64,000 nt of DNA from Pegea sp. RAD2-039 (Eukaryota; Chordata; Thaliacea; Salpida; Salpidae): positions 4,335,001-4,399,000 of the forward strand of contig JAQGEQ010000192.1 of assembly GCA_034620365.1 (NCBI GenBank). Reading direction: 5' to 3'. The position numbers and the translations under genes are program-made. Position 1 is the first letter of the stretch, and each line of letters opens with the position of its first letter. The notes under the pieces were generated by a model. It ran no database searches, was not told the origin of the DNA, and worked only from the letters and a program-made list of their open reading frames with translations. This document shows, one piece after another, positions 12,300-39,651 of the stretch.

Positions 12300-13060
12300 A
12301 AATGCATAAATAATAATAATAAAAAAGACAGTGAAATGCAGAGTAAATTTACGATCGAGACACAGTGAAATGGAAAAGAAAAGGCCTTTTTTGAAATGGG
12401 GTTCCTTTCTTTTTTTAAAGCAGGTCCACAAAGTCAAAGTTTCGCTGGCGTATATACCGTACTGCAGACAAAGATGGTTCTGATAGATAGCTTTGAATTA
12501 TCTCAGACCCTGGAGTTGAACTGTGCAAACGTGCGCGCGTTACTGATGTGGCTGTTGATCTCGGCTTTGATTAATGTTGTCGATGTTATTTTTGACCCGA
12601 GATAAACAGAGTTGTCTCACAGAGCCTTGGCCGGCGAGGCGCGTTTCTTGGAGGCCGGCAATATCAACTTTTCGTCGTGCTAGCTCGTTGGTAATTATAG
12701 CAGTTTTTCTGACGTCACGAATGTAACTGGCGTCGTCATCCATACCGGTGGTCATAGTACGGGCGTTCAAACTTCCGTAATAGTAATGACGTTCAAAGTT
12801 TAAGAGTGGGAACCTCATGTTTAGTCTCTAATTTATTTCTAGGGGCATCAATTCACAGTTTGCTTGTCACAGGAGAATACTCAGGTACTCAACGAGGAAG
12901 GCAAACTGTGGTGAAACAACACTTTATCAGCCGGGGGCTACCCTGCTTAATGCAGGCGGTGGCTGTTCAATGGGATGAACACATCCCTCTTACCGACAGA
13001 AGCCCACCCCTGGCACCCCTCTCTTGCCAAATAAGATTAAGCTTATAACTGGTAACTGTA
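12300..13060 (-). mobile_element. Internally deleted RTE-like LINE (5' UTR + endonuclease start joined to RT tail + 3' UTR)
   Basis: Reading the minus strand: a GC-rich leader (about 13060-12820), then an ORF (12818 down) with the start of an apurinic-type endonuclease, including the NART and GLQETRL motifs; Glu of QET is a metal-binding catalytic residue in this fold. Around 12605-12622 it jumps to sequence matching the end of the reverse-transcriptase ORF (compare 47400-47560), then a 3' UTR and an (ATA)n-rich tail near 12310-12325. Most of the EN and the whole RT core are absent, so it is non-autonomous and dead. The family call rests on the EN motifs and the tail. Confidence 0.75.
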
Positions 13061-13099
13061 ACTTTATTTTATTTCGATGCTAAACAGCAAAAGTTTCCT

Positions 13100-13690
13100 C
13101 TCTAGAGCACAAGACCAGGGCAAAATTTTATGGAGATCCAGTTGAATCCAATGCAGCAGGATTCCGCTCTCCAGGCGTACAGCGGAACAGAAGAACTGAT
13201 ACAGCTACGCCTAGGTGGTGTCGCAAGAACTGCACTGATTACAGTAACAAACTGTTAATTACGAAACTCCAACTCCAGCTTTAAATTCAAAGTTTTGCAT
13301 CTCTTAGAAATGTTTTTTTAACCAGACTCACAAAGCCTTTCTACCCGGGTTGTGTGAACTTTTACTTGTCATATTTAGCATTCGGTATTTTGATATTAAA
13401 CAATTTAACATTTGGTATACAACATTCAACATCTTGATGTTCGACCTTCGAAGCCAGCAACTATTACACGGCGTGTAATGGAAGCTAAAACTAAAAAATC
13501 AGTAAGAAGTAAAATTAAAAAATCAGATCTCCTAGAATTGTTGCAATTTTGCCAGACTCACAGGGCCCTTCTACCCGTTTTTTTTTTATATAAACTTTTC
13601 CTGGTCACTAATATGTGTCAACCTGGGATCAAATCCGAATCCAACTGCTTGGTAGGCAGATATGATAATCGATTCGCCATACAGATGGAC
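13100..13690 (-). mobile_element. tRNA-headed SINE-like copies, probably two nested or tandem
   Basis: On the minus strand a tRNA-like head has an A-box-like sequence near 13679-13665 and a B-box-like GGATTTGATCCC at 13636-13625. It is followed by a body whose block cgggtagaagggccctgtga occurs at about 13570 and again, diverged, at about 13335. The same body is present at 18300-18600. The A/B boxes would be the internal Pol III promoter. A 93-codon frame on the plus strand here is not a gene. Confidence 0.6.
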
Positions 13691-13699
13691 TAGTAAGTA

Positions 13700-14424
13700 T
13701 AATTTTAACTTTTTCACCTAAATTTTCAAACTAAATTCTCTCGGTTTATTAACCATATAAAATCTACTAAAGCTTTACTTAACATAAAGCAGAGTTTCTT
13801 AAGTTATAAGTCTGAACTCCACACTGTCAGCATGTAGCCATTCTCCTGAATGAATCCACAAAATTTAGTTTATTTTTAATTATCTAATGTACTGAGCTTG
13901 TTTTTTTATTTTGCAGGGTCAGAAACATTTCGCTTTTTAGAATGTTGCCGAAAACAAATAAAATATCACTTCTACTCGAAATAAGAAATGACTGATTAAA
14001 TATACTTGCTGATAAATTCACTATAAAATGTTGATTTTATTCAATAATATGAATGACAACACTTAAAATTATTATTTAGATAATGACGCAAAGTCATAAA
14101 TAGTCTTTAAGAGATTGGTGTAGAAGATTTAGTAAATTATATTACATTTTTATATAAATTATCTTTATATAACATTTTTGAAATGACAGTAATGCTTAGA
14201 ATTGATTAAAACCACAAACACTTTTTTCACACAGTGAATAAGAAAATATTTTGATGGTACACGTTTATAAAATGTACAAAGTTGTTACAATGGAAATTTT
14301 GTACATATCTTATTATAGAAGACTTCACGATTAAAATTTGATTTTAAAATGAGCACCTAAAAAAATTATTAAGGAAATTGATAATAAATTTTAATAAAAA
14401 AACATCTTAACGAAAAAAATAATT
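13700..14424. other. Spacer downstream of ERK5
   Basis: AT-rich 3' flank of ERK5, expected to contain its 3' UTR and polyadenylation site. No exon seen. Confidence 0.5.
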
Positions 14425-19398
<4,974 letters not shown>

Positions 19399-22300
19399 TT
19401 GGTTTTCAAAGTGATCTTAAATCTATAGAAGATTTTCTAAATGTAACTGCAAATATATTGAAAAGTAATTATTCATTTTAAGTATGCATTAAAATGATAA
19501 TTAAATTGTTTTGTTTAATAAGTATCTTGGCAAAATATTGTAAACAAATTCATCAAAGTAAATTAATTATGATGTAAAAATTATGCTCTAAATAAAATGA
19601 GAGTATTTATATTTTCTTAGTTTAGACTACCAAGTGAGTAATAAAATAGAAAAACTAATTGCTCAGTAAAATGCAATCAAGTTTCAAAATCATAATATAA
19701 ACTTTTTAGCTACAAATTTATTTGGGTTTTATGTTCAAGTACTTATCTAAAATTAAAACAAATCAAAGTTTATAAGAAGTGTTTTCAATCGGCTATTTCT
19801 ATACAAATTCACTAATATTCGATTTTAATATAATTTGACTTGTGTATAAAATAATAATTAGTTGCTTTGTAATAAACAAGACGATTATAAATTAAGATTT
19901 TAATTCTTTTAATGTTGTTGTTTAATTAGGGAATTCCCAACGTTTGATGCTAACTATTAAATGTGCCAAATAACAGACCTAATGGATCAACTTTTTAAAA
20001 AAGGTTTAGGGTTGTTTTTTATACAAAAATTTAACTTTTTTAGAATATATATAAATGAATAAAATATTATCTTAAAAAAGGGTCATACATTTTAAGGCTA
20101 CATTTTAGTTTCGAAGGTAGTCGAGAACCGCAGACATTTTGCTTTAAAAGAATTTATAAAAATATGTTAACTTTACTGGTAACTTTACTAATACTCAAAC
20201 TAATTATGTCCCGAAACTTCAAGTAAAATCCTTTTAATGTGAATTTTGTCTTTTACTTTTATTACTGATAATTATGTTAAAGCAGACACAATTATACAGT
20301 ATGTAATTTGCAGAGCCTGCTTAAGATGTCCTTTCATCGATAGACTATTGTTTTTCATTTCAATTATTTTACTAATGAGTAATTTATCAGCATTTGCGAT
20401 CAAATTGGGAAACTTTCTTTCGGGAGATTGATTGTAAACCTCTATAGATCTATTCGATCTTTTGAATCTTGTTTTGATCCAATTCTGATCTCGGGTAATC
20501 ACAGCTAAATAAAATCAATAATAAAATGCAACTATCATAAAATTAACAAACAATTTTACTGTAAGGAATATAATCTGTTTTATAAATACGACGCTTGAAC
20601 ATATCAACAAAGCTACTAATAAGTCTTTATCATGTCTTAAAAGATTCATCTGGTTGATGCTTGGCGAGAATTATAAATTGTGAGTTTTACCTACAGGCTG
20701 TGTTTTTCTAAGATAAAGTTTTGTGGAACTCAAATACTGTACTATAAAACTAACGTATTTCTTCTTTGTAAGAATTTATTTACAGATGAAAGATACTCTG
20801 TAATGTTAATTATAAATGCCAAATCAGCCGGTTATTCTTAGTCATTAAGTTGATATGAACTTTTCTTCCTTTAAGTTATTCAATTTATTAAGGCTTAATA
20901 ATTAAATTTATTAATAATTAAGGCATTGTTATGAGTAATATCAAATTGCCATAGTTGGTAATAACAAAATCAATAAAATATTTGAGCTGGCAATAATTCA
21001 GCGAACTTATTTTTATCTAATTTACCATTGAAATTGTATATCTTTATAGATTTAGGATCTCTCAAGTCTTAAAATAAGTCTTTTTTCGGTGCAAAATTCT
21101 ATGGTTTTATGTCACTGAACTAAGATTATTTTCATTGTGCCACTTGTTAACGAATTTTAATTGGGCCTTAGGATGAAAGAATAATTTTCAACAGCCATTG
21201 TAACCAGTTTTGATGGGTCTAACTTTTTTCTAGAAAAGCATTCTTAAGTTTACAGAGTACATCTGTTATTTTTATTGTACTATAAAAGAAACACAACTTA
21301 ACTAGTTTCTTACAGATCTAAAAATTTGGTATGACTTATAAATACAGCTACTTTTACCTACTAATTCTTTAGAAGTTTCAAGTATCAGGTACACTAAATA
21401 TTTAGGCTTTTGAAGAAGATTCTCAGTTTGGTTGTTAGATATGTTCGATTCGCTTTGCTTTATTGCTATTTAGTTTAAATTTTTTTGTTTTAAGTTGATC
21501 TTTTTTGCTAAATCATTTCGATAATAGCAGCAATATTTGTTACTTGATTACATTTAATCATACCAGTTTGTCTCTTTGCTGCTGATTAGAACCTTAGTCA
21601 CTTTTTCCTTCCTACAAGTCTTTTGTGGCAATTATATTTATAAAAATGGACTTTGTAGTACTTCTCTACTATTAATGAATAGAGGTTTTTTATCACCATA
21701 AAACACAAAAAGCATTGTGCCTTGTTTAATTCAAATAGAAAATATTTTTCTCAAACAGTTTGAAGAGTCTGGATTTCCTTTTAAAGACTGTAGGTTTTAT
21801 CTGAAAGCTTTTCGGGGAATCTAGTTGCAGTAAAAACTAAACTGGTTTCCCTTCTGATTTTTAATGTTGTAAATCAAGAAATACAATTACTTAACATGGT
21901 TGCCATCAATTTAAATCAAATGTAAGCAAGCTTGTTTTATATCATAAGAAGCTACCGTCGTTTAATTCTAATTCTGATTGAAAACCAACAAAAATAATTA
22001 AGACTTATTGGTAAGAAATATAATCAAAAACTTAATTGAAAATTGTATAGCGACAGAGCTTCATATCAAGATGGGTTGATCTTTTATTTCAACGTATTTA
22101 TTCTGCATCTTAAAACTTTTAATTTTTTACTTTTGATTTCGATTATCCCTTAAAACATTTAGAAGTAGATAGAAATTGGACTCTGACTATAAAATCTGAA
22201 AAATATTTATTAAAGAGGTTTGAAGACTTCTGAAAATAATTTTTTTTCTATTTAATGAAACACGACTACTTCCAACAACTGGATTTAACTATGCATCCGG

Positions 22301-24258
22301 ACTGTTTTAATCGAGTTTTTGCACAAATCACATCGATAAATGATTTGTTTACAAAAAACTCATGAAACAGAAACATCATCTTTTTGAAAGAATTTGCGAA
22401 ATAAGAATTTATTTAAAGCTTCAGGAAACAAAAAAATGTTTGTTTCAACTTTGAGAAACTCATCAGGAAAGGTTGTTAAAGCAACTTTTTACTCCTGATT
22501 TAATACGTTTCATAGTAATCTTTTCAGCTCCAAAGTAAATTAATTACTTGATGAAGTTTTAAAATAGATTATAAGTTAATAACATTTTAGAAATTCTACA
22601 TTATCAATTTTAAAGTGGACAGAATTTGTTGCCGAAGTCTATTTAAAAATTAAATTTACCAATTGGTCAAATAAAACATTGATTTTAAAATCTTAAAATA
22701 AGTTTTGGCAAACAGTTTGAATGAAATTTAAAATTTAGTAACAATCTTGTAATCGATTTAATGAATTAGAAATGATATCTTTCTATAAAAATAGAACATA
22801 ATCTAATTTTAATAATCTAAAAATAACTAATGTTTAATTGAAATTTTATTTGTGGAAAGTTAAATTTCGGTTTGATCTTTTCTTCTTATAACTATCTCAA
22901 TGCTAAACTGTAATTGTAAAATAATATAATGTAAATGAATTCGGTTTTCCAATCCGATTAACGTTTGAGAAAAGTATGTAGCTAAAAGAAAGAGTATTAT
23001 AGAGAAAATTGAAGAACATAGAGATTTGTACATGGATGGCTAAAAACTCCTTTTCTCCATCATCTAAACAGTTGGATTATTGAAAAGAAGTTTTATTCGA
23101 GCAAACAGGAAATATGTTTGTATTTATGAAACAAAATCTCTCTCATTTCTTTCTCAGGAAAATTGTCTAAAAAAATTGTTAACAAAACTGGTGTTTTATA
23201 AACAAGTAAAATTAGATAAAGAAATTTACTTTTATGAATGAGCATCACAACATTAAGCAAAAGATATATTGTAACACTAGAAAGCAAAAATGAAAAAGAA
23301 AAGATCACATTTGGTGAAGACATTATCTCAGAAATAATCTGAATATCAATCTATATGAGGACCCCAAAATAAATGAAGAAAAAAAAGTGAAACACATACT
23401 AGACAAAAATGGAAAATAAGATCTTGTGAGACATAGTTGATAAAATTGATGAATAATTTCAGTAAGATTTTATACAGAGTTTAAAAGAGTTGAAAATATT
23501 TGTAGGATTTCATTTATTAAGTACATTATCAGATAGGATCTTAAAATAAGAGAAACTTCACCAGAACCAACAATTTAACTTGAAATAGTTTGAAGCTGTT
23601 ATCAGATTTCAAAAAAGTACACCAAAAGCTTGTTGCTGATCAATATTGAAATCGAAATTAACAAGATTGAGTAAAAATCAGGAAGCTGATGTCAAAATTG
23701 GACCTAATGAGCATTTTAGGCGGCGAAATATTGTCGATATTTTTTCAATTGAAGTATTTGATCAATATTTGTAGAAATCAAAATGTATTTAGCATTAATA
23801 CATAATAAATTCCAAACAATGTTAGACAAGTTTAAAAAATATATTTGATATAATCAGTTGAAACATCAAAGATTACGTAGTGATGGTTGATTTACAAAAT
23901 AATGATTATTAAAGAAATAAAAAAGCGTTTTAATTACAGAATTGTTCAAGTTCATCTACAAAACTAAGTAAAGAATATTGTAGTTGTGATTTGAATTTTG
24001 CTCAACATCACTTACAAATAAGATTAGAATTTTCAAGAAGGAAGCCGAAATGTCATTTTGTTAAACTGATTTGCTCAAATGTGATTTTATGAATCAGGAA
24101 GTCGGAACAAGTAAGTTATAAGGTTATAATACAAAACAATAACTGTTGAAAGAAAATGAGAAAAAAACGTTGCAGTTATACTACAAAACAGACGTGAAAT
24201 TTTGCCTTTTTTAAATGTGTCTTTATTGCCACAAAAAATTTGGCAACTTTCAAGTAAA
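19399..24258. other. AT-rich 4.9 kb spacer between MKK3/6 and ERK5
   Basis: Apart from one weak exon candidate (20272-20511) I find no gene. It includes the ERK5 5' flank and the MKK3/6 3' flank. Confidence 0.5.
20272..20511 (-). other. Possible orphan terminal exon
   Basis: On the minus strand a splice-acceptor-like ttatttag is followed by an open frame of about 78 codons to a TAA. It is basic at the start (RDQNWIKTRFKRSNRS) and lacks the Phe/Leu/Ile bias of random AT-rich frames. No family recognised and no upstream exon found. It might be a chance frame. Confidence 0.25.
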
Positions 24259-27200
24259 TCATTCAAGTATAAGTTTTATGAAAGATGCTACATGATCTTT
24301 ATTACTTGCTACCAAATGTTTGGTCATAAATGAAGAATTCTCTAGCTCGTTGTAGTTAGATCTTTCAGCTGGATCTTTGTGTAAGCAACGCCTACAAAAA
24401 TCATGGAGCTCACTTGTAAAAGAGTTTTCAGGAAGAGAGGGAGAAGGGTCGTCCACAACCTAAGAGTAAAGATGATTAAGAGGTACACTGGGAGGAAAAA
24501 CTGGCAAAGTTAAGCAGTTTAAAAGTAAAAATAGCAGATGTGTAGAAATAGAAGATTTAATAAGATTTGAATGATCAATTTAATAATAAATTGAATATAG
24601 AAGAAACAATTGGATTAATTTTAAAGGTTACTTCAAGGTTATTTACACACGAATGTGTCAGCAGAGGTTTAAAATAGAAGAAAAAAAGGATTTTCAAACA
24701 ATATCACTCGAACTGAACTCCACCAAGCAATATGACATATTGCAAGCTGAGTTGATCACTTCGTCAAACATCTGTAAGTTCTCAACAGTGTTTCAAAACA
24801 AAAAAGTGGACAAATGTGAAGCAAATGATGATTGGTTACTACTTGCCTGTTTTAACTGCTGAAATGGGTTCCGCCAGGTATCATAAGGAAACTCTCCAGT
24901 TGCAACTTCAATCATCGTAATCCCCAAACTCCAAACATCAGATTTCACGTCGTAACCTTTCTTGTTGCGAGCAGGATCAATCCTCTCAGGAGCCATGTAA
25001 GGTTTGCATCCGGCATCAATCGTTTTAGCTAACGAATCAACTAATTGACCGCTAATACCAAAGTCACATAATTTGACTTGACCTGGACACGTAGGTAAGA
25101 AGTAGAACAATGGTGGTCGGTTGAATACAAACCATCTTTGCTGAGTAGCACATTAGAAGGCTTCACGTCGCGATGAATGACACGAAGAGTCTCTTGAAGA
25201 TAACGCAAAGCTTTTACAATTGATACAGCAACTGCTCCTAATACATCTTCATCAATTTTCAAGCCTCGATCTTTCACCTAAAGATTGAATATTGAAAATT
25301 ATTAAAAACAAACAAATGTTGTGAATTTTAATTACATTTCAATTATCGAAGTATTGTAGAAATGTCAATAATTTGTGCTAAAAATCCAAATTACATCAGA
25401 AATGAACAATTTATTGATTGAAATAATAAACTAGGAAATGAAATGCAAAGTTGTTTAAAAGTAACTTTTGCTCGAAATGAAATCTGAATGTGGATTTAGA
25501 GCTGACATTCCGATGTTTGCAAAATCAAATAATAAAACTGATGAAAATATCATTCTTCTAAAAAAGTCCTCTAAACTATCTATGAATGAAGAAGTGAAAT
25601 TTCATCAGTAACAACTAAATATTCAAAAATCATCAACATCAGTCATACACTGAAGTTAAAATCTGTTAATTGATTAAAACATTTAACAAATACTTCAATA
25701 AATATTCTAAAATACAAAAAATGGAGATGACAGAAAGCTTTTTCATATTTTAGCCTCATTTTATGATTTTTTTACTTTTGAATTGCATCTTCATTAAAAT
25801 AAGTTTTTTATTTCAATTTACAAAAAAAAACAGTTTTAATAAAATTTGAATAATTTCAAAAAAATAATGAATAAAATGATTCAAGTAAATTTGTCATTTT
25901 TCTATTCGATTATCTGAAGTAAATCTAATGAAATAATAATTAGAAGTTGAAAATTATTCACTAAAATAGATAATGTGAAATAGATTATTCTTGTTGGTAT
26001 AAAAATCTTAAGCGTTATAAGATTAATCTGTAAAATATCAGAAATTTAATCTATTCAAGAAAACTATTTATACATGTAAGGAAAAATAACTTTTTGGAGA
26101 TAAAAGAGATTTTTGATGTAAAATTATTGCAACAATCAGCTTTATAAAACATAACAATAAATTAATCTTATTTTAATATAGTGCATATAAGAATAGAAAA
26201 ATTAATAATGTATACAAAAAAACAATTGAAAAGTTAATAAAAATGAGTTTAAATAACTAGTTACTAAATTAGTGGTACTTGTTGAATGTTAGTTGATAAT
26301 TTTATTAGAAAATAAATATATTTGAAGATACATAAAAGAAAAGAAATATTCAAATGAAAGTTTATAGGAAGTAAGGTTACAGTAAAAAGCTTCAAAGTGC
26401 TGATCAAAATGCTGAATGAGAAGTTTCGTTCACCTTCTACTAGTTTGTTTATCAAGAATTATGAGAAGATTATTTTTAAGAACAACAAATTTACTTTTTT
26501 ATAGAATTGGTCGAGAGACGCATCCATTACCTCCATACAGATCCAAACATCTCCTTGTCGAAAAAGCGCACCATAAAATGTCACCTGTTCAACAGAAACA
26601 TCATTTCATAAACAAATCATCTACATAATCAGCTGCAACTCGAGTAACTGAAAATGAATCAAAGAATATTAGGTAACAGACCGTGTATACGCAATCCACT
26701 GTCCTCATAGAGACATCTAAATCCATCAACATGCGTTTCTGTTCTTGTGTATTAAGTGTAGCTCGTATTCGTTTAACGGCCATTACAACATTTTCACTTC
26801 TGTGCCTCATCTGATGGATAACAAATATTTGATTAAAGAAAGAATATTTAGATTCAACAACCTTTTCAACAACTCCATAAGCTCCTCTTCCAAGCTCTTC
26901 TTCAACCACAAGATCATCAGCCCTTACAACAATATCTTGTCCATCAATATTCATTTCAGATTGTGGCATTATGTTTACTCTAGGTGCTGGCACAACAGTC
27001 TAAGAAACAATTGATTAACTTAAAATAAAAGTAATTTAAAAAATATTAGAAGTTTAAAAAATAGATAAAAACGTTAAAATAAAGTAAATAATTCTAATTC
27101 ATGAGAATAACAACTTTATTTTAATAATTGGGGCAATATGAAAATTATATTTCAACCTCTGGTATTTGGACTTTAAACTTGTTAGGGAAAAACCGTTTTC

Positions 27201-27725
27201 TTCCTTTCCTTGGTTGACCTTTAAAAATAATGAATATGAAACTTTAGAAACATTTGAAATTATGATTATGACTCATTAGCCAGCAACTGATATTAAACAA
27301 ATAAATAAAAGAATTATATCAAAATAAATAATGAAACATAAAATTGAGAAATGTTAAAACAATACTTTTAAGAATAAATTATTCTTGAAATTAAATCAAT
27401 TAGAATGAACATGTAGATATTAATTATCGGAATGGAAGTAATTTTATGAGCAAATAAATTTGAGCAATTACAGCTCAGTATAATATTTCAAAATCTAAAT
27501 TTATCTATAAGTGTAATTAGAACCAAAGATTTTAATACAACATTAATCAAAATAATAATAAAGAGTTAATTCATTACTAAACAAAAAATTATTTACGCAA
27601 ATTCAATATAGGTAAGATCAGGTTTAATAAACATTTCAGAAATGAATGAAATAAGAGAAATGGGTAATTAAAATAATAATTAGTTCCTTACTCATGACTG
27701 TATCATCAGATGATTTTGCAGCCAT
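24259..27725 (-). CDS. MAP2K6: MAP kinase kinase 3/6-type (p38 activator), 344 residues
   Basis: Eight in-phase exons: 27692-27725, 27157-27218, 26862-26999, 26682-26810, 26495-26584, 25133-25277, 24847-25082, 24259-24459 (1035 nt). This dual-specificity kinase phosphorylates the TGY lip of p38. The N terminus carries a basic cluster then a hydrophobic-x-hydrophobic pair (RKGRKRFF...VQIP), matching the p38 docking site of MKK3/6. The kinase domain has GRGAYGVVEK (69-78), AVKR with Lys91, HRDVKPSN (Asp188), DFG (206-208) and the activation lip SLAKT, whose Ser216 and Thr220 are the MAP3K target sites. GCKPYMAPER and the C-terminal SFIKLIL segment also match MKK3/6 closely. One gene stands where vertebrates have two (MAP2K3, MAP2K6), so the symbol covers both. 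The sixth intron is 50 nt; the last uses a GC donor. Confidence 0.95.
24460..24846 (-). other. GC-AG intron of MKK3/6
   Basis: The last intron begins with cag|gcaagt (donor at 24846) and ends with ttag at 24460. The next-door GT would shift frame and lose the conserved LKQVV junction, so the GC donor is required. Confidence 0.8.
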
Positions 27726-29370
27726 CCTTTTCAAAGAATGTTATTACTATTTAAGGTTATTATAAATAAATAACTAATAAAATGATTAATTAATAAACAT
27801 TTTCAACATTTAATAAAGCTAAGAAATAATACGGTTTTAAAAGAAGTCAAATGAATGTAATTTATATTTCATGTAATGTAAAGCAATTGTTGTTATAAAA
27901 ATTAAATTTCAAATTATCACAAAGATTATATATATATATTTTATAAGAAAATATTTTCAGAATTTAATTAAAACTTTTGATAAAGACATAAAATAAAAGA
28001 AGCTGAACATAATAGAAACTTCTGTAAAAATAAAAATAATCTAAAACTTTTATAAATCATAAATAATCAATTTAAGCTAAAATCTGAAAAAAATGAAGTA
28101 AAAATTATTCTAAATAAATTATTTTTTCAGTTTATTATAATCATACAAGTAAAATATAGCATATGTTATATATATAAATATTATTGTTTTTTATACAATT
28201 TACAAATTTATTCAAATATAAAATTATTGTTATATTCAAATTATCTTGAAAAATTAATTAATAATTAATTTAAAAACTAATGAAAAAAAAAACTAATTAT
28301 CATTGATTAAAGAAGAAAAAACAAAACAATTTACACCTTTTTTTTAAATTTTAAATATCACATAAAAGAGAATTGATTTATATTATGAGTTTTAATGTCT
28401 AAAAAACATAACAAATAAATCTGTTGAAATTCTAAAATGAAAAATAAAACTTGTTCAAGACTAAAATGAAAACAGTAAAAAAATTAAGTTTGAAATTGCC
28501 GAAATGTTAAAATAAACATAAATGAAGAAGATAGGTTTAAAGATTTTGACAAAGTCTAAAACTTAATGATTAGAAACTATACATCAATAACTTGCATCAA
28601 TAAAACATTTTTCGAATGTGAACAAAATGGAATAACGACATAATTGAAAATTAACAACATATATAAGACAAAAGTTTGTTTAAAAAGTCTGGTTTTTAGA
28701 TTTGTAAACTTTATTTAAAGTGAATTAAAAAAAAAATTTATTCTTAAATCAAGAGTTTGATAACAATAATTTAACAACATTTGATATTCAGTTTTATTAA
28801 GCAATTTCAAAGTAGAAAAGTTCGTACTACTATGCCATATTTTCTGGTTGTTCTTGTATCTTTATTTTGATAGCGTCTTAAAAGATGTTTGGAGGAAATA
28901 AACAAATGTTGATTTTATCGCTTCTTTTTCTTCTACTTAAAATCACGCTGTAAATGATGGTAGTAGCAACAGTGCTACTAACTGGGTTTCTTATATGAAT
29001 AGTCTCACTGATTCTTGTCAATCAATTTTTCTGTCTAATTTATCATATTTATAAAAAAGAAAAATTTATAATTTAGACGAAGATAGGAATTCATCAATAG
29101 ATTTACGAAGTGAGATTTCATCGGAAATTAAAATTATTTTTAAAAGGAAACTTGAGATAGATCAAAAATGAAAAAAATGTTGGTGGCGAGTTGTTTTAAT
29201 AAAATTTTTCAGATGCTTTCATCCTATCTAAAATCTCAGTAGAAGAAGATTTGAAATTTCTTAATAGGACAGTTAATAACATCCAATAATTGATCATTTA
29301 AAGACCAAAAACTTCCTTTTTTACTAAATCCTTTACAAATACTCGCTTTGATAACTACATCTTTCTTTGA
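27726..29370. other. AT-rich spacer between BLTP2 and MKK3/6
   Basis: Probable promoter side of MKK3/6 and 3' flank of BLTP2. Very AT-rich, no exon seen, and no TGACGTCA until 29371. Confidence 0.5.

Positions 29371-39651
<10,281 letters not shown>

Noticed and set aside
13620..13690. Functional tRNA gene
   Set aside because: A- and B-box-like elements are present but stems do not pair well, and the unit continues into a repeated SINE body.
13412..13693. 93-codon plus-strand frame as a gene
   Set aside because: It overlaps SINE-like repeat copies on the other strand and has no protein-like conservation.
23093..23323. Hydrophobic 76-codon minus-strand frame as a small membrane protein
   Set aside because: Phe/Leu/Ile richness is what random AT-rich DNA gives; no splice context, homology or start support.
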